Source: Thermotoga neapolitana DSM 4359
Lineage (GTDB): Bacteria; Thermotogota; Thermotogae; Thermotogales; Thermotogaceae
Reading direction: 5' to 3'
Length of the DNA stretch: 64,000 bases
NCBI RefSeq assembly: GCF_000018945.1
Contig: NC_011978.1
Location: 590,729 to 654,728 of the forward strand
How positions within the stretch are numbered: the first letter of the stretch is position 1; each line of letters begins with the position of its first letter. Positions 12,701-20,799 of the stretch are shown one piece after another. The notes beneath the pieces are model-generated. The model had not been told where the DNA came from and searched no databases. It saw only the letters and a program-made list of their open reading frames with translations. Both the position numbers and the translations under genes were made by a program.

Positions 12701-13577
12701 TTCCAGGCCCAAACAGGACCTTGCAAAGCGCTACTTCTACGATATCCCTCACAACTTTGATCAGATAAAGGCACTCATAGAGTTCTACGGTGGAACAGTC
12801 TACGTGGATTCTCTAAACAACTTCATGGTGGTGACGGGAATCTCTGAGACAATAAAGAAAGAACTGGATAGGATTGTAGAAAATCTGAAGAAACCAACAA
12901 AACAGGTGGAAATTTCTGCAAAGATAGTGGACAAGTCGCTCATAGATATGGTGACCAAAGAAATGGGGCTGCAACTGAGCGGTACGGGGGTGGACCTGAG
13001 TTCTTCTGGAGCGAGTATATCTTTCTCTGTGACAGATTATCTTGATTTTGAGAAAGTCATTAATGAAATTCTGAATTCCCCTCTGTCTCTTCAGTTTTCA
13101 GATCAGAAGAGCAACACCCTGGATGACATCCTTGCAAGCCCCAGGATCGTCACCACCAGCGGAAAAGAGGCAAAGATCCTCATAGGAGACAGAATACCGT
13201 ACGTTACAGACACAAACGGTGATGGAACACCGGAAGTGCAATTCCTTGAGACCGGAATAGAACTCTCAATAACTCCGTTTGTGAGAAGCGACGATACGAT
13301 AGAACTGGATCTCTTCGTCAAGGCGAGCGAACCTGGAAACTACATAAACGAGGTTCCGGGAGAAAGAACAAGAGAGGCAACGACGCACCTCATCGTAAAG
13401 AACAACAGTACCATCGTGATAGGGGGCCTCATCAGAGAGGTGACGAACATGAGCGAGAGTAAGCTACCCTTCTTTGGAGATCTTCCAGTGATAGGTCAGT
13501 TCTTCAGGACAAAATCTGAAAGCAAAGAAAAACGTGATCTCATGATATTCGTCACCGTCAGGGTGGTGGAACCATGA
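9738..13577 (+). CDS. pilQ: Giant secretin (PilQ/GspD family) with tandem ring-building repeats
   Basis: Outer-membrane secretin through which pilin or secreted protein passes. At 1279 residues it is about twice the usual length. A signal peptide (MKKALLILFFLIVGTLFS) comes first, then an STN-like domain (about 125-185) and a long series of N1-type repeats (about 220-910). Each repeat ends in a strand-turn-helix such as VFIEGPLGSVDSAVEYL, VVLLEGPEESVKKAQEQF, LLVLKGPSESVEKLSDIY or MVIEGPEDIVEKAAELI. A second STN-like domain lies near 920-965. The secretin core starts near 1050 (VEISAKIVDKSLIDM) with ILIGDRIPYV and VIGGLIRE. I chose the ATG at 9738, about eight bases after AAAGGGG; the GTG at 9729 overlaps the SD. 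Confidence 0.93.
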   Translation: MKKALLILFFLIVGTLFSVELVGVLPRIEEDQVLIEVQTSSPVEDVSAEMNSSRTVFSVFLKGVQMKISRFMVPVGVGPVEGVRVVNVGNGVMVSASLLVPFPGNYEVEGNKVIMKFPRSKERIDVSFENMPFEDMVKYLAERLDLNVIVSESVKNATTSLKLNNVTPEDALRDLLVTFGEVAYAYFPDGTMFIGKYEEVSGRFQRFWGIYRVENQSVADRIKSLISQEAMIDYLPSKSVLFVYGTSEEHDLVASLLSVSPPLQQKEVSFSVEVNKVEELLSALKNVYQFEYHLLKPVSRVILVGDSETIAKVERYLKILETGVEQNEPQTVPTKKFVFYAYDPETAASLIRLILGIDAQAYEEMNLVICQVPVDREKDLVDFIAQNNLELGTTYYFDVKKSEESFLKEALQFLGVPDSRMKLLNIDGENVKVSLSVPKSVYEKISPVLEKLLKLRRKNFTARTFELKQDVQSELLEAVSRMYGVSVNKVGRFVFIEGPLGSVDSAVEYLNKLQTRHTQFLRISLKEESLEDLKKFVSAKYNVEIDYFSALKMLMLSGSDEKKLQEAAEELKAIVSEEKTVRFVKKVETVPLDRLKAVLSQLYDVSVEELGNEIAVIGSELEVKSAMDLLQKILSSKETVQVFVELPKWLENPAKVLDVVGRNTGVVYEVMDGVVLLEGPEESVKKAQEQFKAVLEKLGEVRAEETVKFLEIDSSFPVDEFVAFSEKLYPDVLCITLNELKLLVLKGPSESVEKLSDIYRSFYERHQKVLEENVLDRLTFEVPTGFPFDQFKTFLEVLIPEVKQVVYLDRLNLVLVEVPVSQSEKVKKLLDSFLEKEQEASKKKAKRNVSIPSDVDPAELSAYLKRLFDGLEITVFPKMGQMVIEGPEDIVEKAAELIEEEREKSLARTKKDYVTVSDGKLSIRAENVSLYDLIKEAASEIGVSMMFVDSPSETVTMRVDGITWEKFLDLVSQNYGYLFDLKNGVYVVSRPKQDLAKRYFYDIPHNFDQIKALIEFYGGTVYVDSLNNFMVVTGISETIKKELDRIVENLKKPTKQVEISAKIVDKSLIDMVTKEMGLQLSGTGVDLSSSGASISFSVTDYLDFEKVINEILNSPLSLQFSDQKSNTLDDILASPRIVTTSGKEAKILIGDRIPYVTDTNGDGTPEVQFLETGIELSITPFVRSDDTIELDLFVKASEPGNYINEVPGERTREATTHLIVKNNSTIVIGGLIREVTNMSESKLPFFGDLPVIGQFFRTKSESKEKRDLMIFVTVRVVEP

Positions 13578-14407
13578 TCAGAGAGCCTGTTGTGGCGGGT
13601 CTCTTTTATCCATCCCGCAAAGATGAGTTGATCGAGCAGATAAGAATATGCTTTCTCGACAGGAGAATAGGACCAGGTGAGTTGCCCGGTCCTGTTGAAA
13701 AGAATCTCCAGAATCCTGTTGGTCTTGTCTCTCCCCACGCAGGTTACATCTACAGCGGGCCGGTTGCAGCCTGGGGATTTCTCGAAGTGGCGAGGATTGG
13801 GAAGCCCTCACTTGTCGTCATCATCGGTCCGAACCACACAGGTCTTGGAAAGCCTGTTGGGATCTGGCCGGAAGGGTTCTGGGAGACTCCGCTTGGAAGA
13901 GTTCCTGTGAACGAAGAAGCGGTAGAGATCCTGCTGAACAGTTCCAGATACGCTGAAGAGGATACCCTTTCGCACCTGAAGGAGCATTCCATTGAAGTCC
14001 AGCTTCCCTTTCTGCAGTTTGTCTTCGGTGATTTTTCCATAGTTCCAGTATGTTTGATGGATCAGAGTCCAACGGTTGCTGAAGATCTTGCCTTCGCCGT
14101 TCGTGAGTTGATGAAAAGTTTCAGAAACGTCCTGATAATAGCCTCCACCGATCTGAACCATTACGAGGATCAGAAGACCACCTTGAAGAAAGACTACCTC
14201 GTTGTAGAGGCGATAGAAAAACGTGATTCCAGGTTGCTGTACGAATACCTTGTGAAAGAGGACATAAGCATGTGCGGTTATGGAGGAGTTGCGGTTCTTC
14301 TGAACCTTGGCTTTTCCAGTGTCAGAATTTTGAAGCATGCTACAAGTGGAGATGTGTCAGGAGACACGCTCGAGGTAGTGGGTTATCTCAGTGCGATCCT
14401 GTCGTGA
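13574..14407 (+). CDS. MEMO/AmmeMemoRadiSam family protein
   Basis: A 277-residue member of the MEMO1 family, related by fold to class III non-haem iron dioxygenases. Conserved histidine-containing blocks are visible: VSPHAGYIYSGPVAAWGF, GPNHTGLG, LKEHSIEVQLPFLQ, STDLNHYE and CGYGGVAVLL. In bacteria and archaea the gene is often found with AMMECR1 and radical-SAM partners, which are not seen here. The cellular role in bacteria is not established. It overlaps the secretin stop (ATGA), so it may be transcribed with the pilus genes, and it converges with murJ, their 3' ends overlapping by 20 bases. Confidence 0.92.
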   Translation: MIREPVVAGLFYPSRKDELIEQIRICFLDRRIGPGELPGPVEKNLQNPVGLVSPHAGYIYSGPVAAWGFLEVARIGKPSLVVIIGPNHTGLGKPVGIWPEGFWETPLGRVPVNEEAVEILLNSSRYAEEDTLSHLKEHSIEVQLPFLQFVFGDFSIVPVCLMDQSPTVAEDLAFAVRELMKSFRNVLIIASTDLNHYEDQKTTLKKDYLVVEAIEKRDSRLLYEYLVKEDISMCGYGGVAVLLNLGFSSVRILKHATSGDVSGDTLEVVGYLSAILS

Positions 14408-15809
14408 AAATTTCCTTTATTTCCTTTATTCTCAGTATTTTTCCGGTGACAAAATATACTGCTATTCCAAGCAGCACAAGTACGATGGTTCCCACTTTAC
14501 CTGGAAGAAAGTCTTTTGCAAGGAAGACAGTTATTCCCATTACAGTCGACGCAGCGATTATTTTGAGGATCTGCACATCGAAAGACAACCTGGTTTTGAA
14601 AAACAAAAAGAAAAACCCTGTCATATAGGAAAGACTGGTGGCAAGTGCGATACCCTTTGCCCCCATGGTGAAACCGAGTACGATGTCCAGTACAATGTTC
14701 ATGAAAGAGACAAGCAGGGTGGCTTTGAAAGGAAGTTTGACTTTTTTCTGGGCGTGGTGGGCACGTGAGAGAAGTTGAAACATTGAAACAAAGCACAGTC
14801 CCACAGCGTACATCGAGAGGATTTCGGCCGCCCTTTTTGCAGCTTCTGTGGTGAATGCTCCGTATCCGAACAGAAGAGAGATGAGTCTTTCAGAAAGTAC
14901 GAAGAGACCTATAGACGATGGAAGGGTGAGAAACAGGTTCTTCAAGACGAAGTCTTTCAGGTCTTTCTCGTAATCCTCTGTCTGACTGAGTGTCGAGAGG
15001 GCAACGGTGGAGACGGCCACACCGAAGATACCCAACGGAAGCTGATAAAGACGGCTGGAAAGCTGTATCAGAGAAAGAGAACCCGGATCCAGAAAAGAGG
15101 CCACATTCACATCCACTATCGTTGTGATCTGAGAGACCGCCATGGTCAGAAAGGTGGCAAAGAAGAGCTTGTAAAAGTACGACAGACCTTTGAAACTCGG
15201 TCTGTACCTGAATCCTTCTTTCCACGGCAGAAGAACGATCAATCCTGTAAGACCGCCAAGCGTGAAACCAGCGGCTGCCCATTTTACACTGCCGGTGAGA
15301 CCGCCCAGGATCACACCGAGGTTTGAGAACATCGGTGTCAAAGCGGGCAGAAAGTATCTGTGTGAAGAGTTGTGAATCGAATAAAAAACTGCCCAGACGA
15401 AAACGATGGTGATGAAGGGGGATGTTATTCGAAGAAGGCTTGCTGCGAGTGTCTTCGTGTTCTCTTCTGCTCCTGTTGCAAAAAGAGTCACCATGAGATG
15501 GGGAAACACTTCGGAAAAGACGACTATTGCGACGGTAAAAAGTCCCAGGGATGTGAGAACGGCAGATGCGAAGTTTTCTTTTTCTTCTCTGGTTTTCAGC
15601 TGATTGTATATCGGAAGAAAAGCGGAGCTCATGGCTCCCTCAGCGAAGGTCCTTCTCAGAAAAAAGGGAAAGATGATGGCGATGTAGTAGGCATCGAGGA
15701 CGGATGAAGCACCAAAGGTTCCCGCGAGTATCATATCTCGAAACAAGCCCGTGATCCTGGATAAGAAGGTTCCCAATGAAAAAGAAAGAGTTTTTTTCAG
15801 ATTGGACAC
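14388..15809 (-). CDS. murJ: Lipid II flippase MurJ (MviN)
   Basis: Flips the undecaprenyl-linked peptidoglycan precursor lipid II across the inner membrane. The 473-residue protein is hydrophobic throughout, with about 13-14 predicted membrane helices. Family signatures include TFLSRITGLFRDMILAGTFG at the N-terminus and FFLRRTFAEGAMSSAFLP. The GTG start at 15809 lies seven bases after GGGAGG. A longer frame from 15845 would add 12 residues that include the SD. It is transcribed divergently from flgM and overlaps the end of the MEMO gene. Confidence 0.94.
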   Translation of the reverse strand: MSNLKKTLSFSLGTFLSRITGLFRDMILAGTFGASSVLDAYYIAIIFPFFLRRTFAEGAMSSAFLPIYNQLKTREEKENFASAVLTSLGLFTVAIVVFSEVFPHLMVTLFATGAEENTKTLAASLLRITSPFITIVFVWAVFYSIHNSSHRYFLPALTPMFSNLGVILGGLTGSVKWAAAGFTLGGLTGLIVLLPWKEGFRYRPSFKGLSYFYKLFFATFLTMAVSQITTIVDVNVASFLDPGSLSLIQLSSRLYQLPLGIFGVAVSTVALSTLSQTEDYEKDLKDFVLKNLFLTLPSSIGLFVLSERLISLLFGYGAFTTEAAKRAAEILSMYAVGLCFVSMFQLLSRAHHAQKKVKLPFKATLLVSFMNIVLDIVLGFTMGAKGIALATSLSYMTGFFFLFFKTRLSFDVQILKIIAASTVMGITVFLAKDFLPGKVGTIVLVLLGIAVYFVTGKILRIKEIKEIFTTGSH

Positions 15810-15825
15810 TTCGATTCCTCCCGGT

Positions 15826-15852
15826 TCAAATCTGAAGAGAATCAACCGATAA
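15826..15852 (+). promoter_or_regulatory. Probable sigma-28 (FliA) promoter of the flgM operon
   Basis: TCAA (15826-15829) is followed after exactly 15 bases by ACCGATAA (15845-15852). The known sigma-28 consensus is TAAA-N15-GCCGATAA, so three of four and seven of eight bases match. The -10 box ends 22 bases before the chosen flgM ATG. It fits the biology, because FlgM, FlgK, FlgL and FliW are late flagellar genes. An overlapping AT-rich stretch (TAATATTATAC) could also serve a sigma-70-type promoter. Confidence 0.65.
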
Positions 15853-15874
15853 TATTATACGGAAGGGGGTGAAG

Positions 15875-16156
15875 ATGGTGATAGATGGCGTGAACGGGCC
15901 AAGGGAAGTGAATCCTCTCGAAGGAATAAAGGGACCTTCCGTAGAAAAATCAAAGGAGAAGAAAAAGAGCGAGCAGGGAGACAGAATCGAACTTCGCCAC
16001 ACCTGGAGTGTGGAAGAACTTACCAAAGAAGCAAAGAACATTTCTTCCATTAGAGAAGAACTCGTAGAAGAGCTGAGAAAAGCCATAGAGAGTGGAAATT
16101 ACTTCGTTGATACGGAAAGGCTTGCACGGAAGATACTGGAGGAACTGTCCGAATGA
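15875..16156 (+). CDS. flgM: Anti-sigma-28 factor FlgM
   Basis: Small cytoplasmic protein (93 residues) that binds FliA until the hook is complete and is then secreted. The N-terminal half is polar and probably disordered (VEKSKEKKKSEQGDRIELRH). The C-terminal half is helical (SIREELVEELRKAIESGNYFVDTERLARKILEEL), with the pattern of the FlgM sigma-binding region (vr..ki..G.Y.vd...iA..ll). The ATG at 15875 lies after GGAAGGGGGTGA. It is the first gene of the operon and overlaps flgN by four bases (ATGA). Confidence 0.88.
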   Translation: MVIDGVNGPREVNPLEGIKGPSVEKSKEKKKSEQGDRIELRHTWSVEELTKEAKNISSIREELVEELRKAIESGNYFVDTERLARKILEELSE

Positions 16157-16602
16157 AAAGGGAGAAATTGAAGAACGTTCTGACAGAAAAAATCGACCTT
16201 ATGGAAAAACTGAGAGAGCTTCTTCAGGAAAAACTCGAAGCTATTGTGATGAAGGATTTCAAAAAACTGGAAGATGTTATCGGACGCGTTGAGGAAATGT
16301 CCTTTCAGATGGAGGCGGTTAACAAAGAGCTGAGAGCCGCTCTGGACTTGCATGGTCAAGGATTGAAACTAGTTGATCTTCTAGAGATTTACAGAGATGA
16401 CGAGGAAATGATGCTGATCTTGAAGGATTTCTTCGAATCTCTGAACAGGATTACGTTCGAGGTGGAAAAACTGAAGCAGACCATAGATTTTCATTTGAAA
16501 TACATAGACCTCGTTTTCGGACTTCAAAGGTACAGCGTCACGTACAGAAAGGATGGCTCTTTCGATGAGGCTGGGCCGTCCACTTTCCTTGGGAGGTCTT
16601 GA
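16153..16602 (+). CDS. flgN: FlgN-like flagellar chaperone
   Basis: A 149-residue, almost entirely helical protein (EKIDLMEKLRELLQEKLEAIVMKDFKKLEDVIGRVEEM...). Its length and coiled-coil character match the FlgN family, the export chaperone for the hook-filament junction proteins FlgK and FlgL. No single diagnostic motif is present, and much of the confidence comes from its place between flgM and flgK. It overlaps flgM by four bases, and its stop is three bases from the flgK ATG. Confidence 0.8.
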   Translation: MKREKLKNVLTEKIDLMEKLRELLQEKLEAIVMKDFKKLEDVIGRVEEMSFQMEAVNKELRAALDLHGQGLKLVDLLEIYRDDEEMMLILKDFFESLNRITFEVEKLKQTIDFHLKYIDLVFGLQRYSVTYRKDGSFDEAGPSTFLGRS

Positions 16603-16604
16603 AC

Positions 16605-19181
16605 ATGCCTGATATGTCCATGTTCGGCATTCTCAACACGGCACTCACTGGAATATACACTCACAAACTGGCGATGAACGTGGTCGGCCACAATATAGCA
16701 AACGCCAACACACCGGGATATTCCAGGCAAAGACCCGTTATAGAGGCCACTCCTCCCATTCCACTGACCACTCTGACCCAGCCCTCCATTCCTCTCCAGA
16801 TGGGGACTGGCTCCAGGGTCAGAACGATAGTGAGATTGAGAGATGCATTTCTCGATATTCAGTACAGACAGGTGAACAACAGGTACAACTACTGGGACAC
16901 CATCCTGTCCAATCTCCACTTTATAGAACAGCTCCTCTCGGAACCGGGCGAGAACGGCATCAGAAGTCTTGTGGACAACTTCTGGAACGCTTTTCAGGAG
17001 GTTATTTCGGACCCCACCAACACTGCCTCTAAGGCAGAAGTCGTTTCAAGGGCGCAGCAGATGGTATCCCAGATGAAAGATCTCTACGGGAGGCTGGAAC
17101 AGCTCAGGGAAGACATAGACAACGAGATCGTGCAGAGGGTTTCTGAGATAAACCAGATGATAAAAAGACTCGCTGATCTGAACAACAAGATTCGAATAGG
17201 AATGACGTTGAAATCTCCTCCCAACGATCTTCTCGACGAAAGGGACAGGATCCTGGACGAACTGTCGGACCTTGTGAACATAAATTACACGGAAGCAGAG
17301 GACGGACAGATCACACTGAGAATAGGAAATCAAATCGTTCTGAACGGTTCCACCTACAACGAAGTTCGGGCCCTGGAAAGACCGTACGGGAGAGGCTACC
17401 ATGAGCTCTTCGTGGGTAACGCAAAGTTGATTCTCAGCGATGGAAAATTGAAAGCGCTTTTAGATCTGAGGGACTCAACCATTGTGAAGTATATGAGAAA
17501 GCTCGATGAATTCGTTCTTTTCACAACGGATGCGATCAACCTCATTCACAGAGACGGGTTCGAGTCAGGTGGTGTGACAACAAATCTAGATTTTTTCAAA
17601 AAGATCGAGTCTTTCTCGGATGATCCTGCGATATTCAGGATCAAGGGAAACAGAAAACTTGAGATGGGACCTTACCATACGGTCACGGGAATTCATTCCG
17701 CAACCAGCGTTTCAGAAATAACTGGAAAAACATTCACTTCCGATGACCTGATCCTCTCTTTTGGAGGAGGAACATCATCAGCTCTGGCCGTTTCTTCCGG
17801 ATCAACCATAAATGACCTCATTTCCTCCTGGAACTTGCTTGGGACAACCCTGAGCACAGGACAGCACGCAGGAGGGTACAGGCTGTATCTGGAGGACACT
17901 TCTGGAGATCTCAGAAACAAGATTTTCTTTTCTCTGGGAGATTCACTTTCGAAGATGGGTTTTGAGACAGAAACAAGAGGTTTTCTCACCATAAAAGAGT
18001 CCGATTTTTCTTCACTTTCTCCTGGTATCTACAAAGTGAGTGTTGAGTACACTCTCAAAGATGGATCGAAACAGAGTGAGACGATCCCTATCGATCTTTC
18101 ATCCGGTGTGAGTCTGTCGAACATTGCATCTTCCATAAATTCCTCCTTACATCTGAGGGCACAGGTCTACACCGATCCAGCTACGGGAGAGAACATGTTG
18201 GTGATCGTTCCCGACGAGTTTCTGAACTTCGATCCATCGGCGGTGAACGTTCTGAGCGATGACAGTTTCTTCACAGAGGCGAACGCTTTTGTTAGGAACT
18301 ACGAGGTTTTGAAGTACAGGGACACACTGGAGAACGTTTTCTATGGACAGACGGGATTCGATCCCACCAGGGCTTTCACGATCACGATAAACTCTACCGA
18401 CATAGAGATCGATCCGGTTGTGGATACTCTGGAGACACTCGTTGAAAAGATCAACGAGAAGGGCACAGGGGTTCTTGCCGATCTCACACCTCACAACTCT
18501 TTTGTTCTCAGGGCCACTTCACTCTACGATTTCGATCTCAGAATGATGGAAATAAAAGGTCCACAGGGATTCTTCGAAGCTCTGGGACTCATCGATCCAG
18601 ACAACGATCCAACCACGTTCGACTGGACAAATTCCTATACGCTGGTATCGAAAAATGACGATTTTGATACACTGAGAGACAGGTTCAGGGTGTCGGACAT
18701 TCTGACCTTCGACAGAGCACCACACGACGAACCTCTGAACATAGTCAACCAGTTTGAAGTGAGTTCTTCTTTGGCGTCTAATCCGAACAACCTTGCTGTT
18801 GACATTGGGTACGCTCTTGAGAACTCCGACTGGAACGCTGTGGATATAAGGCCTACCGGAGCTGCCAACCCGAAGCTTCTCGAGATGGTCCAGAATCTCT
18901 ACACCAGAAAGATGCTGTCGAATGGAAAGGAGAGTTTCTACGAATTCTTCGGAGGTGTTGTTGCAGAACTTGGTGTCGAAGCGGAAACTGCCAGCAGTTT
19001 GAAGACCAACACAGAAATCCTCAGGCAGGAGATAGACAACGAGCGTGAAAGAGTGAAGGGTGTCTCTCTAGACGAGGAGATGGCGAACATGATAGAGTAT
19101 CAGCACGCGTTCAGCGCTGCCGCCAAGGTCATCAGCACAGTGGATGAGATGATACAGACCGTGATAAACATGGTGAGGTGA
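16605..19181 (+). CDS. flgK: Flagellar hook-filament junction protein FlgK (HAP1), enlarged
   Basis: Forms the first junction zone between hook and filament. The 858 residues carry the flagellar-rod N-terminal signature (MFGILNTALTGIYTHKLAMN, then VVGHNIANANTPGYSRQRPV) and the C-terminal coiled coil (VSLDEEMANMIEYQHAFSAAAKVISTVDEMIQTVINMV). Typical FlgK is about 450-600 residues; the extra length is a variable beta-rich central region (about 330-750), which would face outward. The ATG at 16605 lies nine bases after GGGAGG; a TTG at 16599 is too close to it. flgL follows after four bases. Confidence 0.95.
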   Translation: MPDMSMFGILNTALTGIYTHKLAMNVVGHNIANANTPGYSRQRPVIEATPPIPLTTLTQPSIPLQMGTGSRVRTIVRLRDAFLDIQYRQVNNRYNYWDTILSNLHFIEQLLSEPGENGIRSLVDNFWNAFQEVISDPTNTASKAEVVSRAQQMVSQMKDLYGRLEQLREDIDNEIVQRVSEINQMIKRLADLNNKIRIGMTLKSPPNDLLDERDRILDELSDLVNINYTEAEDGQITLRIGNQIVLNGSTYNEVRALERPYGRGYHELFVGNAKLILSDGKLKALLDLRDSTIVKYMRKLDEFVLFTTDAINLIHRDGFESGGVTTNLDFFKKIESFSDDPAIFRIKGNRKLEMGPYHTVTGIHSATSVSEITGKTFTSDDLILSFGGGTSSALAVSSGSTINDLISSWNLLGTTLSTGQHAGGYRLYLEDTSGDLRNKIFFSLGDSLSKMGFETETRGFLTIKESDFSSLSPGIYKVSVEYTLKDGSKQSETIPIDLSSGVSLSNIASSINSSLHLRAQVYTDPATGENMLVIVPDEFLNFDPSAVNVLSDDSFFTEANAFVRNYEVLKYRDTLENVFYGQTGFDPTRAFTITINSTDIEIDPVVDTLETLVEKINEKGTGVLADLTPHNSFVLRATSLYDFDLRMMEIKGPQGFFEALGLIDPDNDPTTFDWTNSYTLVSKNDDFDTLRDRFRVSDILTFDRAPHDEPLNIVNQFEVSSSLASNPNNLAVDIGYALENSDWNAVDIRPTGAANPKLLEMVQNLYTRKMLSNGKESFYEFFGGVVAELGVEAETASSLKTNTEILRQEIDNERERVKGVSLDEEMANMIEYQHAFSAAAKVISTVDEMIQTVINMVR

Positions 19182-19185
19182 TAGA

Positions 19186-20100
19186 ATGCGTGTAACGAAC
19201 AAAATGATAAGCGACAGAGTACTGTTCAATATACAGACAAGCCTGAAAAGAATTGCAAAACTCCACGATCAGCTTTCTTCGGGTTACAGAGTAAGGTACC
19301 CGAGTGATGACGCAGTCGTTGCCAAAAGGGCGAGCGATATCATGACGAGAAGAAGGGAACTCAAGCAATTCCAGAGGAACATAGATCATGTTCAGACTTA
19401 TGTGAACGCGTACGACAGTGCTTTACAGACCGTTTCTGCGATTTCTCAGAGACTGAGAGAGTTGCTTGTGAGGGCCGCAAACGGAACGCTCTCGAAGGCA
19501 GAGCGAGAGGCGATAGCGGAGGAGATCGACAGGATAAGGGACAACCTGGTTGAGATAGCAAACACCAGGATTGGAAACGAATACATCTTCTCCGGCTACG
19601 ATGTTTTCAGTGAGCCTGTAAAGTACGAAAACAACGCCTGGAAGATAGTAACCTCCCCTTCTGCGAACAGAAGCCGTTCTGTGTCGGTTCTGGGACGTTC
19701 CATAGAATACGGTGTCACGGCGGGTGAGATTTTCAAACTGGGCGATGGAAGAAATGTATTCCAGGTGCTGGACGAGGTGTCTGGCCTTCTGCGCTCAAAC
19801 CTCGATGACAGTGCGATATCTTCTCACATATCGAACATCTCTCTGAAGGATCTTTCCTTCTTCGAAGAGAACATCACGAAAGTGACAGGAAAGGTAGGGG
19901 GAGTGAGCAGGTTCATAGAAATGGTCGAGAAGAGGATCGAAGATCTCGATTATTTCTTTACCGAGTACCTTTCCAAGGAAAGAGATGCCGATATAACAGA
20001 ACTTGTGACAGATCTTGCGATGCAGCAATCTGTTCTGGAAGCCGCTTTGAAATCGGCAAGCAGGGTTCTTCAGGCTACTCTGGTGGATTTTGTGAGGTGA
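19186..20100 (+). CDS. flgL: Flagellar hook-filament junction protein FlgL (HAP3)
   Basis: Second junction protein, connecting FlgK to the flagellin filament. The 304 residues start MRVTNKMISDRVLFNIQTSLKRIAKLHDQLSSGYRVRYPSDD, the flagellin-like N-terminal helix, and end with the matching C-terminal helix (DLAMQQSVLEAALKSASRVLQATLVDF). The central part (about 130-240) is variable. Length is normal for the family. It is followed after four bases by fliW. Confidence 0.95.
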   Translation: MRVTNKMISDRVLFNIQTSLKRIAKLHDQLSSGYRVRYPSDDAVVAKRASDIMTRRRELKQFQRNIDHVQTYVNAYDSALQTVSAISQRLRELLVRAANGTLSKAEREAIAEEIDRIRDNLVEIANTRIGNEYIFSGYDVFSEPVKYENNAWKIVTSPSANRSRSVSVLGRSIEYGVTAGEIFKLGDGRNVFQVLDEVSGLLRSNLDDSAISSHISNISLKDLSFFEENITKVTGKVGGVSRFIEMVEKRIEDLDYFFTEYLSKERDADITELVTDLAMQQSVLEAALKSASRVLQATLVDFVR

Positions 20101-20104
20101 TATC

Positions 20105-20554
20105 GTGGTTTACAGCACAAAACTCGGAGAGATAGAAATAACCGATGATCAGATCTTTGTATTCGAGGAAGGAATACCAGGATTTGAGCATCTGAAAAAG
20201 TTCGCACTGATCTTTCCAGAAGAGACCTTTCCCATAGGGTGGTTGCTTTCCCTGGAAGACAGCCATGTTGGCCTTCCTGTTGTGGATCCAAAGCTTGTAA
20301 GACCCGATTACGACCCCGTGGTACCGTCTGAAGACCTTGAAAAACTCGGGGTATCGAATCAAGATGAACTGCTCTTTTTCTGCGTCCTGACAATACCTCC
20401 TGGAAAACCAGAAGAGGCAACGATAAATCTCCGTGCCCCGATCATCATCAGGCAAAACACGAAGAAAGGAATGCAGGTGATACTGGAGAATGCAGATTAT
20501 CACTTGAAGCACCTTCTCTCCGAAGAGATGGAACGGGCAAAATCTATGGTATGA
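20105..20554 (+). CDS. fliW: Flagellar assembly factor FliW
   Basis: FliW binds flagellin and, in other bacteria, antagonises CsrA to couple flagellin translation to secretion. The 149 residues contain the family pattern: YSTKLGEIEITDDQIFVFEEGIPGFEHLKKFAL near the start, and INLRAPIIIRQNTKKGMQVIL near residue 105. In many bacteria csrA follows fliW; here the next element is a cobalamin riboswitch and no csrA is present. The start is GTG at 20105, four bases after flgL. This is the last gene of the flagellar run. Confidence 0.94.
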   Translation: MVYSTKLGEIEITDDQIFVFEEGIPGFEHLKKFALIFPEETFPIGWLLSLEDSHVGLPVVDPKLVRPDYDPVVPSEDLEKLGVSNQDELLFFCVLTIPPGKPEEATINLRAPIIIRQNTKKGMQVILENADYHLKHLLSEEMERAKSMV

Positions 20555-20569
20555 TTCTTTGAGAAAACC

Positions 20570-20775
20570 TCCCTCACCGTGAGGTACCCTTTTGGGTTCA
20601 AAGGGGAAGCCGGTGAGAATCCGGCGCGGGGCCGCCACCGTGACCGGGGACGAACCCCGCACGATGCCACTGGGGCTTTTGCCCTGGGAAGGCGCGGGGA
20701 GTAGGATGATCCGGAAGCCGGGAAACCCGCCCGCGGTGAAGGGAACCACCTTCCTCGAAGCCAGGAAGGTGGGAA
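20570..20775 (+). ncRNA. Cobalamin (B12/AdoCbl) riboswitch
   Basis: A leader of about 200 bases before the btuF-like gene with cobalamin riboswitch landmarks. These are the GGGAAGCCGGTGAGAATCCGG-type core (AAGCCGGTGAGAATCCGGCG around 20611-20630), a GC-rich internal arm (GCGGGGCCGCCACCGTGACC region), and the B12 box AGCCGGGAAACCCGCC at 20716-20731. The ends are approximate. The aptamer is followed by a stable hairpin that may be the expression platform. It predicts repression of the importer when cobalamin is abundant and supports B12 as the transported substrate. Confidence 0.93.
20746..20772 (+). terminator. Hairpin of the riboswitch expression platform
   Basis: CCACCTTCCT (20746-20755) pairs perfectly with AGGAAGGTGG (20763-20772) around a 7-base loop. 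The trailing sequence GAATATTTCGTTTT is only moderately U-rich. It lies 27 bases before the btuF GTG. It could act as a regulated terminator or affect ribosome access. The competing antiterminator pairing was not worked out. Confidence 0.6.
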
Positions 20776-20799
20776 TATTTCGTTTTGGGAGGGATAGCC

